NCBI RefSeq assembly: GCF_002994745.2
Contig: NC_037093.1
Coordinates: 16,255,555-16,319,554, forward strand
Reading direction: 5' to 3'
Source of the DNA: Rosa chinensis
Taxonomy: Eukaryota > Streptophyta > Magnoliopsida > Rosales > Rosaceae
DNA: 64,000 nucleotides
Shown: in pieces, positions 1-12,600 of the stretch
How the letters are laid out: each line of letters starts with the position of its first letter
Position numbering within the stretch: position 1 is the first letter of the stretch
Notes under the pieces: model-generated
Told to the model about the DNA's origin: nothing
Databases searched by the model: none
The model's input: the letters and a program-made list of their open reading frames with translations, nothing else
Translations under genes and position numbers: made by a program

Positions 1-69
1 TAAATGTGTTTTAAGTTAGATGGCTAATTAATCAACATAGTATAAAATTAGCAACAGCGATGGACCACA

Positions 70-3000
70 TACATGGTGTGTCTAAACCGAGCAATTGAGC
101 TCATCCAAAATGTATTTCCTTGCCTTCAGGTTTTGACACAATGATTATAGTCATCAGTCAAATGATGCTCTGTCCTCCAAGGCCTTTCTGTCAGGAACAA
201 CCAGAGCAACAAGAAATGACTCGAAGGTGTTCCCATAAACCCATATCTTCCAACCAGATGAAAGTTACGATGTTAAGATATCCGTCGATAACTTCAGATA
301 ACAAGAAAGATGGGTACATGAAACTAGTATAAAATTCAGATGTGGCACAAAGACGAACACAAACTCATTTATTGAAGAAATAAAGGTAAGTATTCTTGTC
401 ATCATACAAGTAGAATATAGAAGTTGCGACATACTGATGTGATAAGGGGGCATTGCAAGTATTTGCTTTCAATGCTTTCCACAGCAACATATTCACCTTC
501 AGACGGTTTAAATATGTTCTTTTTCCTGTCTATAACTTTCATTGCTCCATTAGGCTGCCATTCTCCAATATCACCTCTGGATAGACAGCCCATACAATGT
601 GCTGTAGTTTGACAGAAAAATTAGTTCATGTCTACAGATTGGGGATGGACTAAAAATTATTGCCACATGTAGATCAACAAGCACCTCAGTGTCCTTCATA
701 AGTTACTTAACCTCTACATCGATCAGCTCAATCACACCAAAATATTGTTCTTCAATTCTCAACAAATTCAGTTTGTCCTAGCCCAAACTCTGATATAACT
801 TTGGTTCCCATTGACTCATAGAGAAGGGTCTTCCCTAAACTCAATAAATAGCTACAGATCTAAGATGTCATAATGCTTCAGAACTCTCTAATCACCATCA
901 TCACTCAGTTTCCTCTCCTTGTGAATCTTAATTGAAATTAAGTAGTCTGAGATTTTATCATAGTTCAGGACTAGTAATACATTATTATAGTACCAGTAAA
1001 AAGGTCCAATAAGGACCTAGCTATGAGACCAATACCATCTACATCTCTGCTATGGCCAATAATATATGCATATGTTCTATTTTAACCCATAGCAATAAAG
1101 CAATACCCTCTACTCATAGTTTCCAACACCTGGTTATCTGAAGGGAAAGTTTTTGGTTTTCTGAGGTAAAGTCGGACGAGGCTGGTTGCCTCAGAAACAC
1201 ACTTGACCACAAGGACAGATCAATATATCCAAAGCAACCAATCCATTTTGTGTAGATTGTGATGGATAATCTGAGATGCAGGCAAGTAAATTGGTAAACA
1301 AATTTGACAATTGGGGTACAAACAGTCTCAATTTTATATGTTTCTGGTAGTATCAGTTCTTCTTAAAAAAAGAAAGCAATACATTGTTTGAATGTAAAAC
1401 CAGTTATTTTGGAATATGGAATGATGAAGGACAGAATTACTGACCTTTTTAAAGTCAAGCTTGTGCTTCGTCCTTTGGAAGACACTACTTCAGATATCCC
1501 AACTTCTTGTTATTTCAACCTTTCAGTAGTCATAAGACTCCTGCCAATGAAAATGCAAATGCAAAGTTTTAACTGATGAGCTGGCTAAGTTATATGCATA
1601 TTGGAACAGGGTATGGTTCCACCGGAGGAAACTCTACTCAATACCTGCTGGAACAAATTTAGGCATGAATTTTACAATAACAATAAACAAGGGAAAATAT
1701 TTCACAGGTTAATTATAATGTAGTGGTAACTCAACAAGAAACTGATCAAATGAAAGAAGAAAATAATTGCAATTACATAAAACTAATTGGAAACTTTCAC
1801 TTTTCTTAAATCATGCCTTCAATCAAGTAAATATCATTCTAAATCAGACACCGAAAATATATGTTTGGTGAAATATATAACAATGCTATAAACTCAGAAA
1901 ATAGAAATACCTTGAAAGAATTTAGTGAAATATGACTAGTATACTAGATCAAACTTCGAAAACAAATTAGTATCACTTTCCATAATGCAATTTTTCATTT
2001 ATTAGTTACATGGAACCAGGCTTGGAAAATTAGTTCAACTACTATATCCACACAAATGGACAATGCCAAAGAGAGTTGATATTATTTATTACAAACTAAC
2101 TTTGAAACTCCAAAGATATAAAAAAAGAGGGAGAATCTGAACTGTAACCTTATTCGTCACATTGATCCATAGATAATGCTTTACCAACATTTCTGCAATA
2201 GTACTAATTAAAGCTTTTCATTCTACAATTGTGCATCAGTATATATTACTTTGCAGTCAGTCCACTGTTTGGGATGATAAGTTTCCATTAGTCCTGCAAT
2301 AGCATAATTGTTCAGATGTCAGTCCTCTGTTTTGCTACAAATGTCTGTTATTATCTCTGAAACTACTGAAGCAAAAACGACGAAATTTTTACAAAAGGAA
2401 ACCAACAAACACAAATTCATATTGAGGCAAATACAGCTGTATAACCAAGTATTGGTAATACTTCAACGAAGTTACTTTGGGAAAAAATATAAACTATAAA
2501 ATAAATCTGCTTTCACAGGATGACTTTACTCAAAATTGTATTAGTACCCTACTACCCTTAATTTAATTAGTGGTAGAAAATCTGTAATTTGATGGCCAAT
2601 CACAAATATTTCAGCATAATTTGACAATAAATTATAACTGCTCGCTAAATTGGGTGGCATCCACATGATTTAAATTTTTGTCTCGGCAAAACTAGCATTT
2701 TAAATGGGCAGAGCATATATGTATGAAACAGAGTAAGGATCGATAATTTCATTTGAGAATGGTGAAATAATTTCATATTGACAATGCTACAAAATTCAAA
2801 ACGAAAATAGTCTTGTATTGGCCTTTTCAGGTAACAAAACTACTAAATCTCCATGACCGAAATGTTCTCTGCTAATTTATTTGCCTCTGACAGAAAATGA
2901 GGTACATTTGTGCTTTAAAATTGTCCAATAGACCAAACATAGGTACAGGACCTGGTCAAATCCATCACCAGATTGCACCCCAAACAACTCATGCCAAGTT

Positions 3001-3970
3001 ACAAGAGATATTCTGCCTCTATTTTTTTTTTTTTTTTTCAAGAGGCAGAAGAAGCACTAATTCGGAAACATGAAGATGGAATATGTTAAAAGCTAGAATA
3101 TTGAATTATCTAATTGCGTTAAGTTTTTTCTGTTAGGAAAAGTATATGGTCTGTTGACAATACCTCGACTTTAATGCTGCAGTAGTAACAATTATGCCTT
3201 TTGGTTCTCCAGTTGTTCCACGTGTATACATTGTTGTGCAACAGCAGTCCTATGTTTTGGAGGTACTTCACAATTTGAATCTCTGAAGATGAAAGATGAT
3301 AGAATTTTTATATTGCTCTAGTTAATGGGCAATCCTTTACTGAAAACAAGAACTTATATGAGATAAACAATGTTAAGAGATTACCAACTGAAAGAATTCC
3401 TCCCACAGAAAGCAAGATACCCCCCGTACGTTCTTCTGCTTTTGAGTGCTAGAAACATTTGTGAAGCTGACAATTACTGAACAACATGGATGTATACCTT
3501 AGCTACAATCCCAACAACTTGGACCTCGTATTTAGAGTATCTAAGGAAATAGTATATGACCTACTTTTTACATGCGCAGAACGGTTTGGAAAGCATGATA
3601 AAATATTGCAGAAAGAATTACCACCTAAGGATCTAAGAAAACATGAAAAGGAGAGGGGAATACTTTTATATAAACGGAGTGCCATAATAGGAAGAGACCA
3701 AGATAACAATCAAAGGGTCAAAATATACAAGGCATGTTGGTCTTTGTATTTATATCATGTTTACTACAACAAAATTGATGGATTATGAAGGTTCCAGTAC
3801 CGAAATATAAGACATCAGTGGCTTCCAACATATATCTAGCTATGATAATGACATTATTGTTTGGAAAATAACTCACTGCATGGATTTTGTTCTCTTGAAC
3901 AAAAGCTATTGAAACTTCAGCATGGTTCAGAGGAACTCAACTGCATTAGCACCTGCAACATAAGCAAGAA
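70..3970 (-). pseudogene. LACS-like pseudogene, copy A (decayed)
   Basis: Relic of a long-chain acyl-CoA synthetase (acyl-activating enzyme that makes acyl-CoA from fatty acid, ATP and CoA). Reading the minus strand, exon-like pieces appear in gene order. About 3880-3960 gives an AGANAVEF-type stretch. About 3160-3235 gives the AMP-binding signature as TRGTTGEPKG, where the family has TSGTTGEPKG. About 402-560 gives GDIGEWQPNGAMK and DRKKNIFK. About 100-265 gives WVYGNTFESF. Breaks are plain. Near 3930 the phase is lost where copy B reads EFIINHAEV, and near 165-175 about 8 bases present in copy B are missing. The exons around the second catalytic region, present in copy B at 10622-10866 and 11126-11256, were not found. 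Not translatable; assignment rests on motifs and on collinearity with copy B. Confidence 0.75.
2150..2290 (-). pseudogene. isolated LACS AMP-binding exon relic
   Basis: On the minus strand this stretch is a degenerate version of the exon coding for YTSGTTGEPKG, recognisable by alignment to the copy at 12950-13024. Closely similar relics lie at about 4630-4720 and 47600-47690, each followed by the same short stretch about cagtcctctgttt. No open frame remains. It suggests that parts of the LACS relic were duplicated more than once within the cluster. Confidence 0.45.
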
Positions 3971-4139
3971 AAGTTGGTCAAATAAATTTCAACGGAAACT
4001 GAAAATGCAGAGTCTAATATTCTCCCTGGACCCACCACAAGTTAACTCCTATAGAATTGAAACACTGTTTGGCAAGTTTGGTGGTTCGCTACTGAACTTT
4101 CACTGTGGTGGCTTTCAAACACTTGGTACTGTTCAGTAG

Positions 4140-4880
4140 TTTCCAAACTTAAGTTGTTGCCGAGAGTTCGATAGGCAACTATCAAGCATTGAGTAGCCAG
4201 CCACTAAGCTCAATTTACAAAAGAAGGTGAATTGGTATATTTTGGAAAGGTAAAAGTCAAGACCATTTAGAATTCCCTTCATTTACTCGGAAGAAAGCAC
4301 CACCACTGAAGTTCACTAAACTGAATTGGTATGTTTGGCATGGTGATCGATTGAAACAATCATGAACTAAACTCTTTACTTCTTGAATGAGGAAATAAAT
4401 TCAGAAAATGATGCTATAAACTCGGAAAATAGAAAGACCTTGAGATTTGGCTATTGGAAGAGAAAATGTCTACAAGTTCATTGATGAGTTTAGTTACATG
4501 GAACCAGGTAGGGAAACTTGTTCAACTCTATCCACACATATAGAGAATGCCGACAAAGAGTGGATATTACAAACCAATCTTGAAACTCCAAAGATATCAA
4601 AGAAAGGGTGAATTTGAGAATGTAAACCTGTATTCGTCACACTGGTCCATAGACAATGCCATGCTGCATCAGTAATTACAGCTTTTCGTTCTCCAGTTAT
4701 GCATCAGTAAATAATTCTTTACAGTCAGTCCTCTGTTTGGGACGATAATTGTCCCAGAAGTCCTGCAATAGCATTGTTGTTCAAATTTAAGTCGGTCCTC
4801 CGTTTTGCTGCAAATGTCACATATTATCTCTCAAATGAGGAAATTTTTACAAAAGAAAACGATACCTTTTTAAGTTCATC
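4140..4880. other. TNL1 3' flank with LACS-derived relic sequence
   Basis: No gene is seen. The stretch 4160-4250 matches sequence at 13920-14040 and 45165-45290, and 4330-4880 matches 47210-47800, the equivalent position downstream of TNL2. A degenerate AMP-binding exon sits near 4630-4720. So the downstream flanks of both TNL genes are homologous and LACS-derived. Confidence 0.5.
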
Positions 4881-4906
4881 ACTAGAGAGGTTCACTAGAG
4901 AGGTTC
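4881..4906 (-). repeat. 13-bp tandem duplication truncating the TNL1 C terminus
   Basis: The unit actagagaggttc occurs twice in a row (4881-4893, 4894-4906). On the coding strand the second copy shifts the frame and brings in the stop of TNL1. Read with a single copy, the frame would continue into a tail matching the KVSF..VKIS end of TNL2. Confidence 0.75.
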
Positions 4907-7900
4907 TCTGCACGGATTAGCTTCATACAAACGTCTTCATTGGGTGGCATTACAAGGTGGACACCACAGCTTTTTATGGGGGGACGAGGGTGCTCTTGTT
5001 GATAAATAATGACTTGACACGTAAAGGGGGGCAATGGAAGCGTATAACCAAATCGCCACATTTCAAGGAAGGGAACATAGTGCAGCCACACATGATCCGA
5101 CTCTTCTGAATGAACAACTTTAGAGTGGGGAATTGAAACACATACTTCATTGATGTGAATATAGAACATGAAACCAGTCCAAGGATCTTGCAGCTTTTGA
5201 TCAACAGCCACACAGACAGCCAATCCTGCGTTGTCCCATTTAAAATTTGCAAGTGTTTCGATATAAAATTCAAACCGTAGATGCCCCATGAAATCCATTT
5301 GACCGCTGAACCACTTTGGAACCTCGCTTCTTGGAACTGTAAATGTAATTGTGAATTCGGATTGCTGAGAAGATAGGAGTCGAGAGATGAGATCAGCGTG
5401 CACTTCATCCTCATCATCCTTGTTTGCCATCTCAACCAAATTTTGACAGAGTCTCCGGCAATTAGTCAAGTCCATCTTCTCAATCATTTTTTGTGACTCT
5501 TTACGCTCCAAAATGTTTGACAACTTGGAAATTCTCTCCAATGATACGCAACCCGTCACATTCAACGTTTTAATACTTGGTGGAAGCTCTGGAATTTCTA
5601 CGAGCCTCGTGCACCCGATCAAATTGAGTTCCCACAAGTTGACAAATTTGTTGATGATGCATTCGGGAAGAATAACAATTGTGCTTCCTGATAAATCAAG
5701 GTTTTCTAAAGTGGATGCACAATCAAGGGACGCGAGGAAATCAATATTAGACAAATTGCATCGATCCGCGCCGAAGTAAGATAGCGAAGGAAGCACCGAA
5801 TTGAATTCAGTGTCTGGCTCTGGCTCCACCGAATTGTGGTTGTCATGTGAAACCTTTGAGTAAGTTGGAAGCACTTCAGACTCCACCTTATTTGGGAATC
5901 TTACCAGTTTTGGGCAATCGGAGAATGAAACCCACCATAACTTCTGCAATTCATAAATGCTGCAAGGCAGATCTGTGAGGTTTCCACAATTATCTAACAC
6001 CAACGATCTAAGGTTAATTAGATATCCAATGGATGAAGGCAATGCTTTGATGGCATTGTTGGATAGCCCCAAGCGTGTCATGTATTTCATCTCTCCCTCA
6101 ATTTCAGGGAAACTCTCCAGCCTTGTGCAGTAGTCGAGATTAATGGATCGGAGGGATCTCCAGTTGACTTCTCCTGGTAGCCTCACAAGGTTAGAGCATC
6201 TTTCAAGATTCAGGCCAACAAGCTTTTTGAGGGATCCAACCGAAGGGTGAACCTTCTTTAAACTTTTACAATAGCTTAGATCCAGGAACTCTAGGTTTGG
6301 GCTTCCAGACAGGTCTGGGCTTTGTGCTAGAAATTTACATCCACTCAAATTTAAGGATTTCAGATTTTTCATACTCTGTCATATCAAAGAAGAAGAAAAA
6401 ATCAAATGAAAAATTAGTAAAGTATAAAGATTTCAATAAATTAAAGTCTTGAAAATATATAAATACCTCGATACGTGAGATGCAGCTACGAGGCATATTA
6501 AGTTGAATTAGATTCTTCATGTTAAAATTGCAGGGAAAGAATTTTAGCGGACAATCACGCCATTCAAGTAACCGCAACTGATTCGGATAATAATCAACCT
6601 TTCCACAAAACCGTCCATTGATGTTTATGAAAATTTTAAGATTTCTCATCTTTTTGAAGCATTTAGGATTCAAGCATATCTCATCTGCTGTAGGCATTTT
6701 TATCACTATACCTTCAGTTTTACTTGTTCCCTAGTATGAAAAAGGCAATCGTATTAGCAAAATGAGTACTTATATAATAAAATGCAAGTATTTTGAGTTT
6801 TATTCTTTCTTTAAGAATTCAACAGAAAATCATATAATACATATTACCCGGATATTGGTTGTCGAATTGGAATGAACTACACACATAGAGAATCACACTG
6901 ACCCGACTCCATGTATATATGTAAATCTGAGCATATAGGAACTACATACCATGTTTTCTGTTAGAACCTCCTGCACATCCTTGTGATGCCACAATCTGCT
7001 TCGCTCACCGGGCTCTGTAGACTCTTGCTGAACTATATCTTTTCCCATCTCTTCTAGCAAATCATGCATGCAAATCTTATCATAACAATCAACATATATG
7101 AGAGCCTTTTCTTCAAGAACTTCAATACTATTTGTGGGGTTGTTGCGCTCACAACCATCTAGTATCTGTATCACATCATTTGTCTTCCAACCTTTGAAGA
7201 AACAAGCAATGTCGAGGAAAACTTCTTTCACTATTTTTTCCAGTCCATCATAACTGACTTTGAGAATATCTTGAATGCCTTCAGGAAGATTTCTTCTAAA
7301 ACCATCTAGCATAGCTTGCCATTTATGTACCGGTCTACCACATAGATGTGAACCCAAAACTACCAAGGCCAATGGAAGGCCTTGAGCATATCTAACAATA
7401 GTGCTAACTAAGTGCTGCTCATTGTCATCTAAAATTCTCTTATTCTTGAAGGCAATTGAACTAAAGAGCTCACAACCCTCGTGATGATCTAGTTCCCTGG
7501 CTTTGTATATAGGATTGACATTGTGAACAAACAAACGCTTATCTCTTGTTGTTATTATAACTCTACTGCCACGACCAAACCAATCAGGTGCTCCGGCTAA
7601 TGCGTCTAACTGGTCCAATTTATTCACATCATCAAGAATTAACAGAATCCTTCTATTTCTCAACCTTTCACGCAACAAATTAATTCCTTCATCAACATTG
7701 ATTACTTTCAGTTCTTTGCCCCCTAGAATCTTTGAAAGAATAATGTTTTGTAGGTTCACTAGACCTTCATGTGTCACGGAACGTTCTCTAACATTTGCCA
7801 AAAAGCAACTATCTTCAAACTCATGGACAATTGTATTGTAAACAGCTTTAGCAATTGTTGTCTTCCCTATTCCACCACTTCCCCATATCCCTACCATGCG

Positions 7901-8671
7901 TATATCACTTCCCCCAACATCTAAGAGTTCAAGCATGTCTTGTACACGAGATTCTATCCCGACTGGAAACTTTGCCACATTCAAAGGGGTATGTTTTATT
8001 ACTTGTGCAGAAATCTCTTTAATGATTCTATCAATAAATTTAGATTCATATTCATACCTGTCATGTTAAAATCAAATGAAACATTTAATAGAAACTAAAA
8101 CCTTGCTACTTCGAAAAAGAACAGACAAATTTGCTATAAGTAAGATTAAGTGCATGATGTACCCGCTCCAGAAATGCCACCCAGATAAATTTGCGGCTTC
8201 TGAAAGAGCTTTTCTCCATCTCAACACCTTGTTCTTGTCGTCTTCGAATCTGAGTTCATGCTCTGCAAGTGCCTCACCAAATTTACCTCTTTGGTGTCTT
8301 ACATCGGAGGGATCCACTTTGTAAAAGATTGGCCTAACCATTTGGTTCTTTGATCTTCTACATTCAAGGATATGAACTAGTTCTTCCAAACACCACTTTG
8401 AGGATGCATAGTTTTCAGAGAACACAATGAGGGAGAGCTTTGACACTTCAATGGCTCGGAGAAGTGCTTCTGATATTTCCTCTCCTCTTGGAAGATCATT
8501 ATCATCTATGAAAGTGTTGATCCCGTTAAGGACCAAATAACTGTGCAAATGACCGGTGAAAGTGTGGCGAGTATCCTCGCCTCTGAAACTCAGAAACACA
8601 TCGTATGTGTATGAACGGGTGGAAAAAGGAACAGAAGAGAATGAGGAAAAAGCACTCAATTGGATGGCCAT
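4882..8671 (-). CDS. TNL1: TIR-NB-ARC-LRR immune receptor, four exons
   Basis: Predicted intracellular TNL receptor. Exons read on the minus strand: 8671-8163, 8057-6950, 6730-6467, 6375-4882, with GT..AG introns and phases that join without a stop (1124 codons plus stop). Exon 1 is the TIR domain (from about residue 23, YDVFLSFRGEDTR; the SSKWCLEEL segment holds the conserved NADase Glu of plant TIRs). Exon 2 is NB-ARC: P-loop GSGGIGKTT near residues 229-237, kinase-2 ILLILDDV, RNBS-B GSRVIITTR, GLPLAL, and MHDL. Exon 3 begins the LRR. Exon 4 holds several LxxLxxLxLxxC repeats, then a C-terminal jelly-roll/Ig-like (C-JID) region with VPRSEVPKWFS. The start MAIQ is chosen because TNL2 starts identically; an in-frame ATG lies 27 bases upstream. 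A 13-bp tandem duplication truncates the tail relative to TNL2. TIR domains of this class typically act through EDS1-type partners; nothing here shows which pathogen is detected. Confidence 0.9.
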
Positions 8672-8812
8672 TGAATCTAGCTTTTTGTTTGATTTCACGC
8701 TCAGCTCGCTGATGGAATGAAGAAGGAGCGGAAGAGGAAGAGGAACAGAAAAGAAGCACAGCTCAAAAATAGGTACACTGCTTGATCACAGTTTCCTGGT
8801 GGCTTCGATCAA

Positions 8813-8829
8813 AGTCAATGTGAAGTCAA
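8813..8829 (-). promoter_or_regulatory. paired W-box cores upstream of TNL1
   Basis: Two TTGACT cores on the minus strand (AGTCAA at 8813-8818 and 8824-8829), about 140-160 bases upstream of the TNL1 start. W-boxes bind WRKY factors and are frequent in defence-gene promoters. A G-box CACGTG lies further upstream at 9030-9035. Short motifs such as these occur by chance, so function is inferred. Confidence 0.4.
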
Positions 8830-9000
8830 GGGCGTGTAAGATGAAACGAAACTACCAAGAAATGGAGAAGAAGAAAAGGTGAAGTGGCAAAAGCAGGAAC
8901 ACAGGTATGTGTATGAACGGGTGGACAGAGCAGGAACAGAGTTTGGTTGCTGGTGAAATGAAGAAGGGGCAGAAGAGGACAAGGGTCTCAGTAGGTGCAC
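8825..9000 (-). pseudogene. truncated TNL 5' fragment upstream of TNL1
   Basis: On the minus strand this gives APSSFHQQ followed by STRSYTY and then loses similarity. The same two segments occur at the 5' end of TNL2 (APSSFHQQ, STRSYTH) and of TNL1 (APSSFHQ in the leader, STRSYTY before the TIR). The TIR core DVFLSFRGEDTR is absent. This looks like a leftover of a duplicated TNL first exon rather than a gene. Confidence 0.6.
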
Positions 9001-9009
9001 AGAGTTTTT

Positions 9010-9660
9010 CGTGTAAGATGAAGCGAAACCACGTGCCCAAGAAAAGAAGAAAAGGTAAAGGTCGGGGACCGATCAGTCCAGTCACCACCGAAAGAGCATC
9101 ACTGGTAAAACCGACTGGCTCTTGATTTAGTGGTAAAACCGTAAAAGAATGAAGAAAGTTGTTTAGAAGCACACCCTGTACAGTTGTCACTTTTGTATAT
9201 CAACTGGTGAAAGCAACTGCAATTGACTTCAAGCATAGTTTCTTGGACTGAATGAGAAAACCACACTAATTTCATCATCAGACCATCATTTTAATTTGGA
9301 GACATTCAAAATCTAATTTTAATTCAGTGAGTATTTAAAAATACTTGCTCAGTTATCGATTCTCAAATTAAAAAATTAACTTTATTGTTAATTACTTATG
9401 CCATACTTTCAGACAATTTAGTTCACTGCTGCCTGTTGGGTAAATCCCAGCTAGATAATCTTTACTTCACTTCGGTAAAGATCTTAATTAAGATCTTTAC
9501 TTATTTATACACAAACTTAGAACAAAGGTCAATATGGGTAAATCCCTGCGAGATATTCTTTACAGTCATAAGTAGTTTTTCATCAACAAAAGAGCAGGCA
9601 ATTGAAATTTTGGGAAAGTGATGTAGCTAGATTTATCCAATAGTTGCTTCCAGCTCTGTT
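9010..9660. other. intergenic stretch with no recognised gene
   Basis: AT-rich sequence between the TNL 5' fragment and the end of LACS copy B. A G-box CACGTG is at 9030-9035. A short imperfect repeat is visible at about 9475-9505 (agatctta/taagatct palindrome). Nothing coding was supported. Confidence 0.4.
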
Positions 9661-9661
9661 C

Positions 9662-12600
9662 TTATACCTTTCCACCCTTTGCTTCACTATAAAGTTTTTC
9701 AACTCGGTCCTGCAGATGATGTAATTCAACATACATATTTAGGATTAACTTATCAAAGTTCCAACGTCTTCTTATCCAATTAGAAAATCATACCTTGTAA
9801 TATTTGAGTAATTGGGGTCTTTTCAGTTTGAAAGTTGGAGTCATGAGATCCCTCTCTATGTCAAAGGGGTTTGGTTCCAAATGAACTGCTTTTAACAACT
9901 CAAACCCTCGAAGCTGCAATAAAAATGTCTTGCAAGTCAGATGAATAAACTTAAGCAACATAACATGAAAATGGGATGGAGCACATACTTGCTGTTTCGG
10001 ACCCATACTATTGAGCTCATCCAAAATGTATTTTCTTGCCTTCATATTTTGACACAATGATTTGTAGTCATCAGTCAAATGATGCTCAGCTGCCCAGTCC
10101 TCCAAGGCCTTTCTCTCAGGAACAACCACAGCAACAAGAAATGACTCGAAGCTGTTCCCATAAACCCAAATCTGCCGACCAGATGAAAGTTAAGATGTTA
10201 AGATATCCGTCTGTAACTTCAGAAAACATGAAAGAAGGGTGGATGACACTAGCACAAAATTCATATGTAGCACAAAGACGAACATAAACTCATTTATTGA
10301 TGAAATAAAGGTAAGTCCTGTCATTCATCATACAAGTAGACTACAGAAGTTAGCGACATACCAATGTGATAAGGGGGCATTGCAAGTATTTGCTTTCAAT
10401 GCTTTCCACAGCAACATATTCAACTTGAGACAGTTTAAATATGTTCTTTTTCCTGTCTATAACTTTCATTGCTCCATTTGGCTGCCGTTCTCCAATATCA
10501 CCTGTGATCCATCCACTCAAAATTAATCATCAACAAAAAATTTGAAGGCGCCATCGAAAGAAACCAAAAGATTGAGCATCAACCAAGAAATTAATTCATT
10601 TCTAGTTTTGTAGACATTTACCTGTATGGAACCGCCCATCAATAAGGACTTCATCAGTGAGATCTTGCCACTTGTGGTAACCAGAAAACAAGGTTTTTCC
10701 TCTGAGGCAAATCTCTCCACGTGGCACACTAGAAAGTGCATCATATCCCAGTTCTGGGACCGACTCAAGCTGTGCTTCAATAGTTGTCAAGGGACACCCA
10801 CAGTTCCAATCATAGAATAAACATTGCCAATGGACGTAAAACAGCCACCACAGCTATCAGTAAGGCCTACAAGATTTAACAAACTGATGAACTCTAGTTC
10901 TCTTCATTTCGTATATATCTGCTTCTAATGTGTTGTGGTAGCTGATTTAGAAAATTAAAGTTATCTGAATGAGTACAAAAGCATCCATACTCGACATCTC
11001 AAATGTCAAACACATATACCACGAATTAAGGTGAGAAAGCACAGTGAGTTGAATACTTATCCCCGTATAATTTCCTGAATCTTCACCATGATTTAACTGA
11101 TTATATGTTATATTCATTATGATATGCAGTCAACCATACCATATCCTTGTGATAAAGTGCTGCAGCTGGTGACCCTAGAAAATTCCTCAACAGCCCGGGC
11201 AAAGGCGCAGCACCAGACAACATTATACGAACTCGTCCTCCTAATGCTTGTTTTATCTACTGGAAGTAACACAGTTTGTTAGAATGTAGCGCATAAAATA
11301 GAAGTAATGCATTGTTTGAATGTAAAACCAGAAATTTCAATAAAGGAGAGGTGAAGGATAGAATGACTGACCTTGTTAAACACAAGCTTGTCCAAGAGAA
11401 GTGCCACTTTTTCTTGTGGTAGACCCTTCTCCAGATTTGCCAACTTGCTGCCATACAAATATTAATTAGTTTATGGCAGGAATACAAATGCAAACAAAAA
11501 AGGAGGTTTCAGTGAGACGTACTAGTTATATGCATACTGGAAAAGGGTCTTCCTCAGCACACCACCAGATGAAACTCTACTAGCAATATCTTTGGAAACA
11601 ATATTTAAGCCAAATATTAACTACAAAGAAATTCAAGGACATACATGTGAACAGTTCAAATTGATGAATCTGTTTTACCAGTGCATATACGATCATAAAC
11701 TCGAGGAACACCACAAAACATAGTAGGCTTTAGCTCCTGAAGGTCATCCAGTAAAAACCTGACATCCTGCAAGTCCAATGGCAATCACATTGGACAGATG
11801 TTGAAGTTGGTAAGTAAGGAAGAGAATACCAATCAAGTTTAATAAGGAAACTAAAGGAAAAGAACATAGCAACAATGACATATACTTATGCCTCACCAGA
11901 AGCCTATTGAAGATCCCTTGTAGATGCATAGCTCTCGATTATTTTGTCATATATATGGGTCAACGGGGGAAACAAAAAATATGAATCTTCCTCTGTACAC
12001 ACTGTAATAGAATTTATTTTATTTCAGTAGTCAATATTATTGCCTTCAGGGAAATGTCAAATTGTTAATTGAGTTCAGTAACTAAACTTCATAAAAAAAT
12101 ATAACCATCTATTGGTCATAATTCAACAGAGTTACTTTGGAAAAAATATGAACTATAAAATAAATCTGCAATAAGCACCTTTCAGAGGATGACTATACTC
12201 AAAATTGTATAAGTACCCTCAGTTTAATTAGTTGGTAGAAAATCTGTAATTTGATGGCCAACCATAAAGATTTCAGCATAATTTGATCTAATATGGATAA
12301 AATGAAAGTATAAATTTCCCCTAGTTGAGGGTTACGATACAACCCCAACTTTTATTAATCATGTCTTGGCAATAGCAACACATCTTGAAGATGTTACAAT
12401 AAACTTTAACTGCTCGCTAAATTGGATTGCATCCACATGCTTTAAATTTTGGTCATGGCATAAATAGCATTTTAAACAGGCACCTCATATATGTATGGAA
12501 ACAGAATAAGGACTGCAATTTTCATTTAAGAATGAGGAAATAATTTTCATATTGATAATGCAACAAAATCCAAAACAAAAATGGCCTTGTATTGGGCTTT

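Noticed and set aside
4974..5435. 153-residue minus-strand frame, with a counterpart at 47933-48361.
   Set aside because: Overlaps the last TNL exon in another frame; its similarity between copies is inherited from the TNL coding sequence.
8852..9190. 112-residue minus-strand frame upstream of TNL1, possibly a hydrophobic small protein.
   Set aside because: Composed of the pyrimidine-rich TNL leader duplicate read out of frame; phenylalanine/leucine content follows from T-richness.
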